A DNA stretch of 64,000 nucleotides from Halobacillus kuroshimensis DSM 18393 (GTDB lineage: Bacteria > Bacillota > Bacilli > Bacillales > Halobacillaceae). This document shows positions 63,913 through 64,000 of this stretch, in pieces (position 1 is the stretch's first letter; the number at the start of each line of letters is the position of its first letter). The position numbers and the translations under genes are program-made. Where the stretch lies: the NCBI RefSeq assembly GCF_000425705.1, contig NZ_AUDY01000016.1, positions 78,757-142,756 of the forward strand. The letters run 5' to 3'. A model generated the notes under the pieces. It saw nothing but the letters and a program-made list of their open reading frames with translations, made no database searches and was not told where the DNA came from.

Positions 63913-63962
63913 ATAACCCGAATAATGGACACTTATAAAAAAGTGCCCCGTTATTCGGGTTA
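63913..63962 (+). terminator. Terminator of the stress operon
   Basis: ATAACCCGAATAA pairs with TTATTCGGGTTAT, with a shorter inner stem CACTT / AAGTG. The tract TTATTTC follows. Confidence 0.78.
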
Positions 63963-64000
63963 TTTCTATCTCTAGAAATTTAACCCGTTTATAATGAAAA

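Noticed and set aside
1..64000. CRISPR arrays, insertion sequences, prophage, tRNA or rRNA genes
   Set aside because: No regularly spaced repeats with spacers, transposase or phage genes, and no tRNA or rRNA signature were seen by eye. A covariance search could still find a small RNA.

Overview
The window looks like a chromosomal segment of a moderately halophilic, aerobic Gram-positive bacterium of the Bacillaceae, most likely Halobacillus or a close relative. The reasons are strong AGGAGG-type ribosome binding sites, many TTG and GTG starts, Bacillus-type regulation (a TPP riboswitch, cre boxes, SigB-type promoters, a BirA box, CstR boxes), and a cell-wall operon (aspartate racemase, Mur ligase, D-aspartate ligase-like ATP-grasp protein) that fits the L-Orn-D-Asp peptidoglycan known from Halobacillus. 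The genus is an inference; no 16S gene is present. I see no insertion sequence, prophage, CRISPR array, rRNA or tRNA.

Layout. 1-1045 (-): thiamine block with a TPP riboswitch, thiW and the start of thiD. 1153-3802 (-): PucR-type regulator and a threonine-dehydratase-like PLP enzyme. 3961-6655: divergent ku and ligD for bacterial end joining. 6825-9053 (-): MATE exporter with a MerR regulator and a MerR-type promoter with a 19-bp spacer. 9182-13875 (-): acyl-CoA degradation operon (acyl-CoA dehydrogenase, thiolase, SDR, acyl-CoA ligase) with a cre box. 14019-16533: HAD phosphatase, DUF302 and DUF421 proteins. 16601-20698 (+): reactive-sulfur operon, similar in content to B. subtilis yrkD-yrkJ, under a CstR repressor. 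21338-24406: lipoteichoic acid synthase, the biotin transporter BioY and a small zinc-ribbon protein. 24413-26478 (-): two-gene ABC transporter. 26571-28621 (-): ParM-like actin, a ParR-like adaptor and an upstream repeat array that resembles a centromere. 28744-30134: intracellular subtilisin and a small cysteine-rich protein. 30186-32533 (-): ftsX and an M23 peptidoglycan hydrolase, without ftsE. 32915-36868 (-): the peptidoglycan cross-bridge operon. 37041-41321 (-): small membrane proteins, an M20 dipeptidase and a KatE-type catalase with a SigB-type promoter. 41500-47587 (-): glutamate synthase gltBD. 47961-51730: P1 peptidase, BrkB membrane protein, sigma-54 and a PH-domain protein. 51743-61871 (-): complete glycogen operon glgB-glgC-glgD-glgA-glgP plus a GH13 amylase. 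62278-63886 (+): four-gene envelope stress operon (two DUF948 proteins, a small protein and a YtxH-like protein).

How the genes work together. The sulfur operon forms a full persulfide-handling route: sulfur carriers (DsrE2, two TusA domains), rhodaneses, a rhodanese-persulfide dioxygenase fusion and a sulfite exporter. Four matching 18-bp CstR-like boxes mark it, and one extends the regulon to the DUF302 gene. The wall operon can make D-Asp and attach it to stem peptides. The glycogen operon holds synthesis and breakdown genes in one coupled unit. The ParM/ParR/repeat module has the layout of a plasmid segregation system but sits among housekeeping genes, and is the most unexpected item here.
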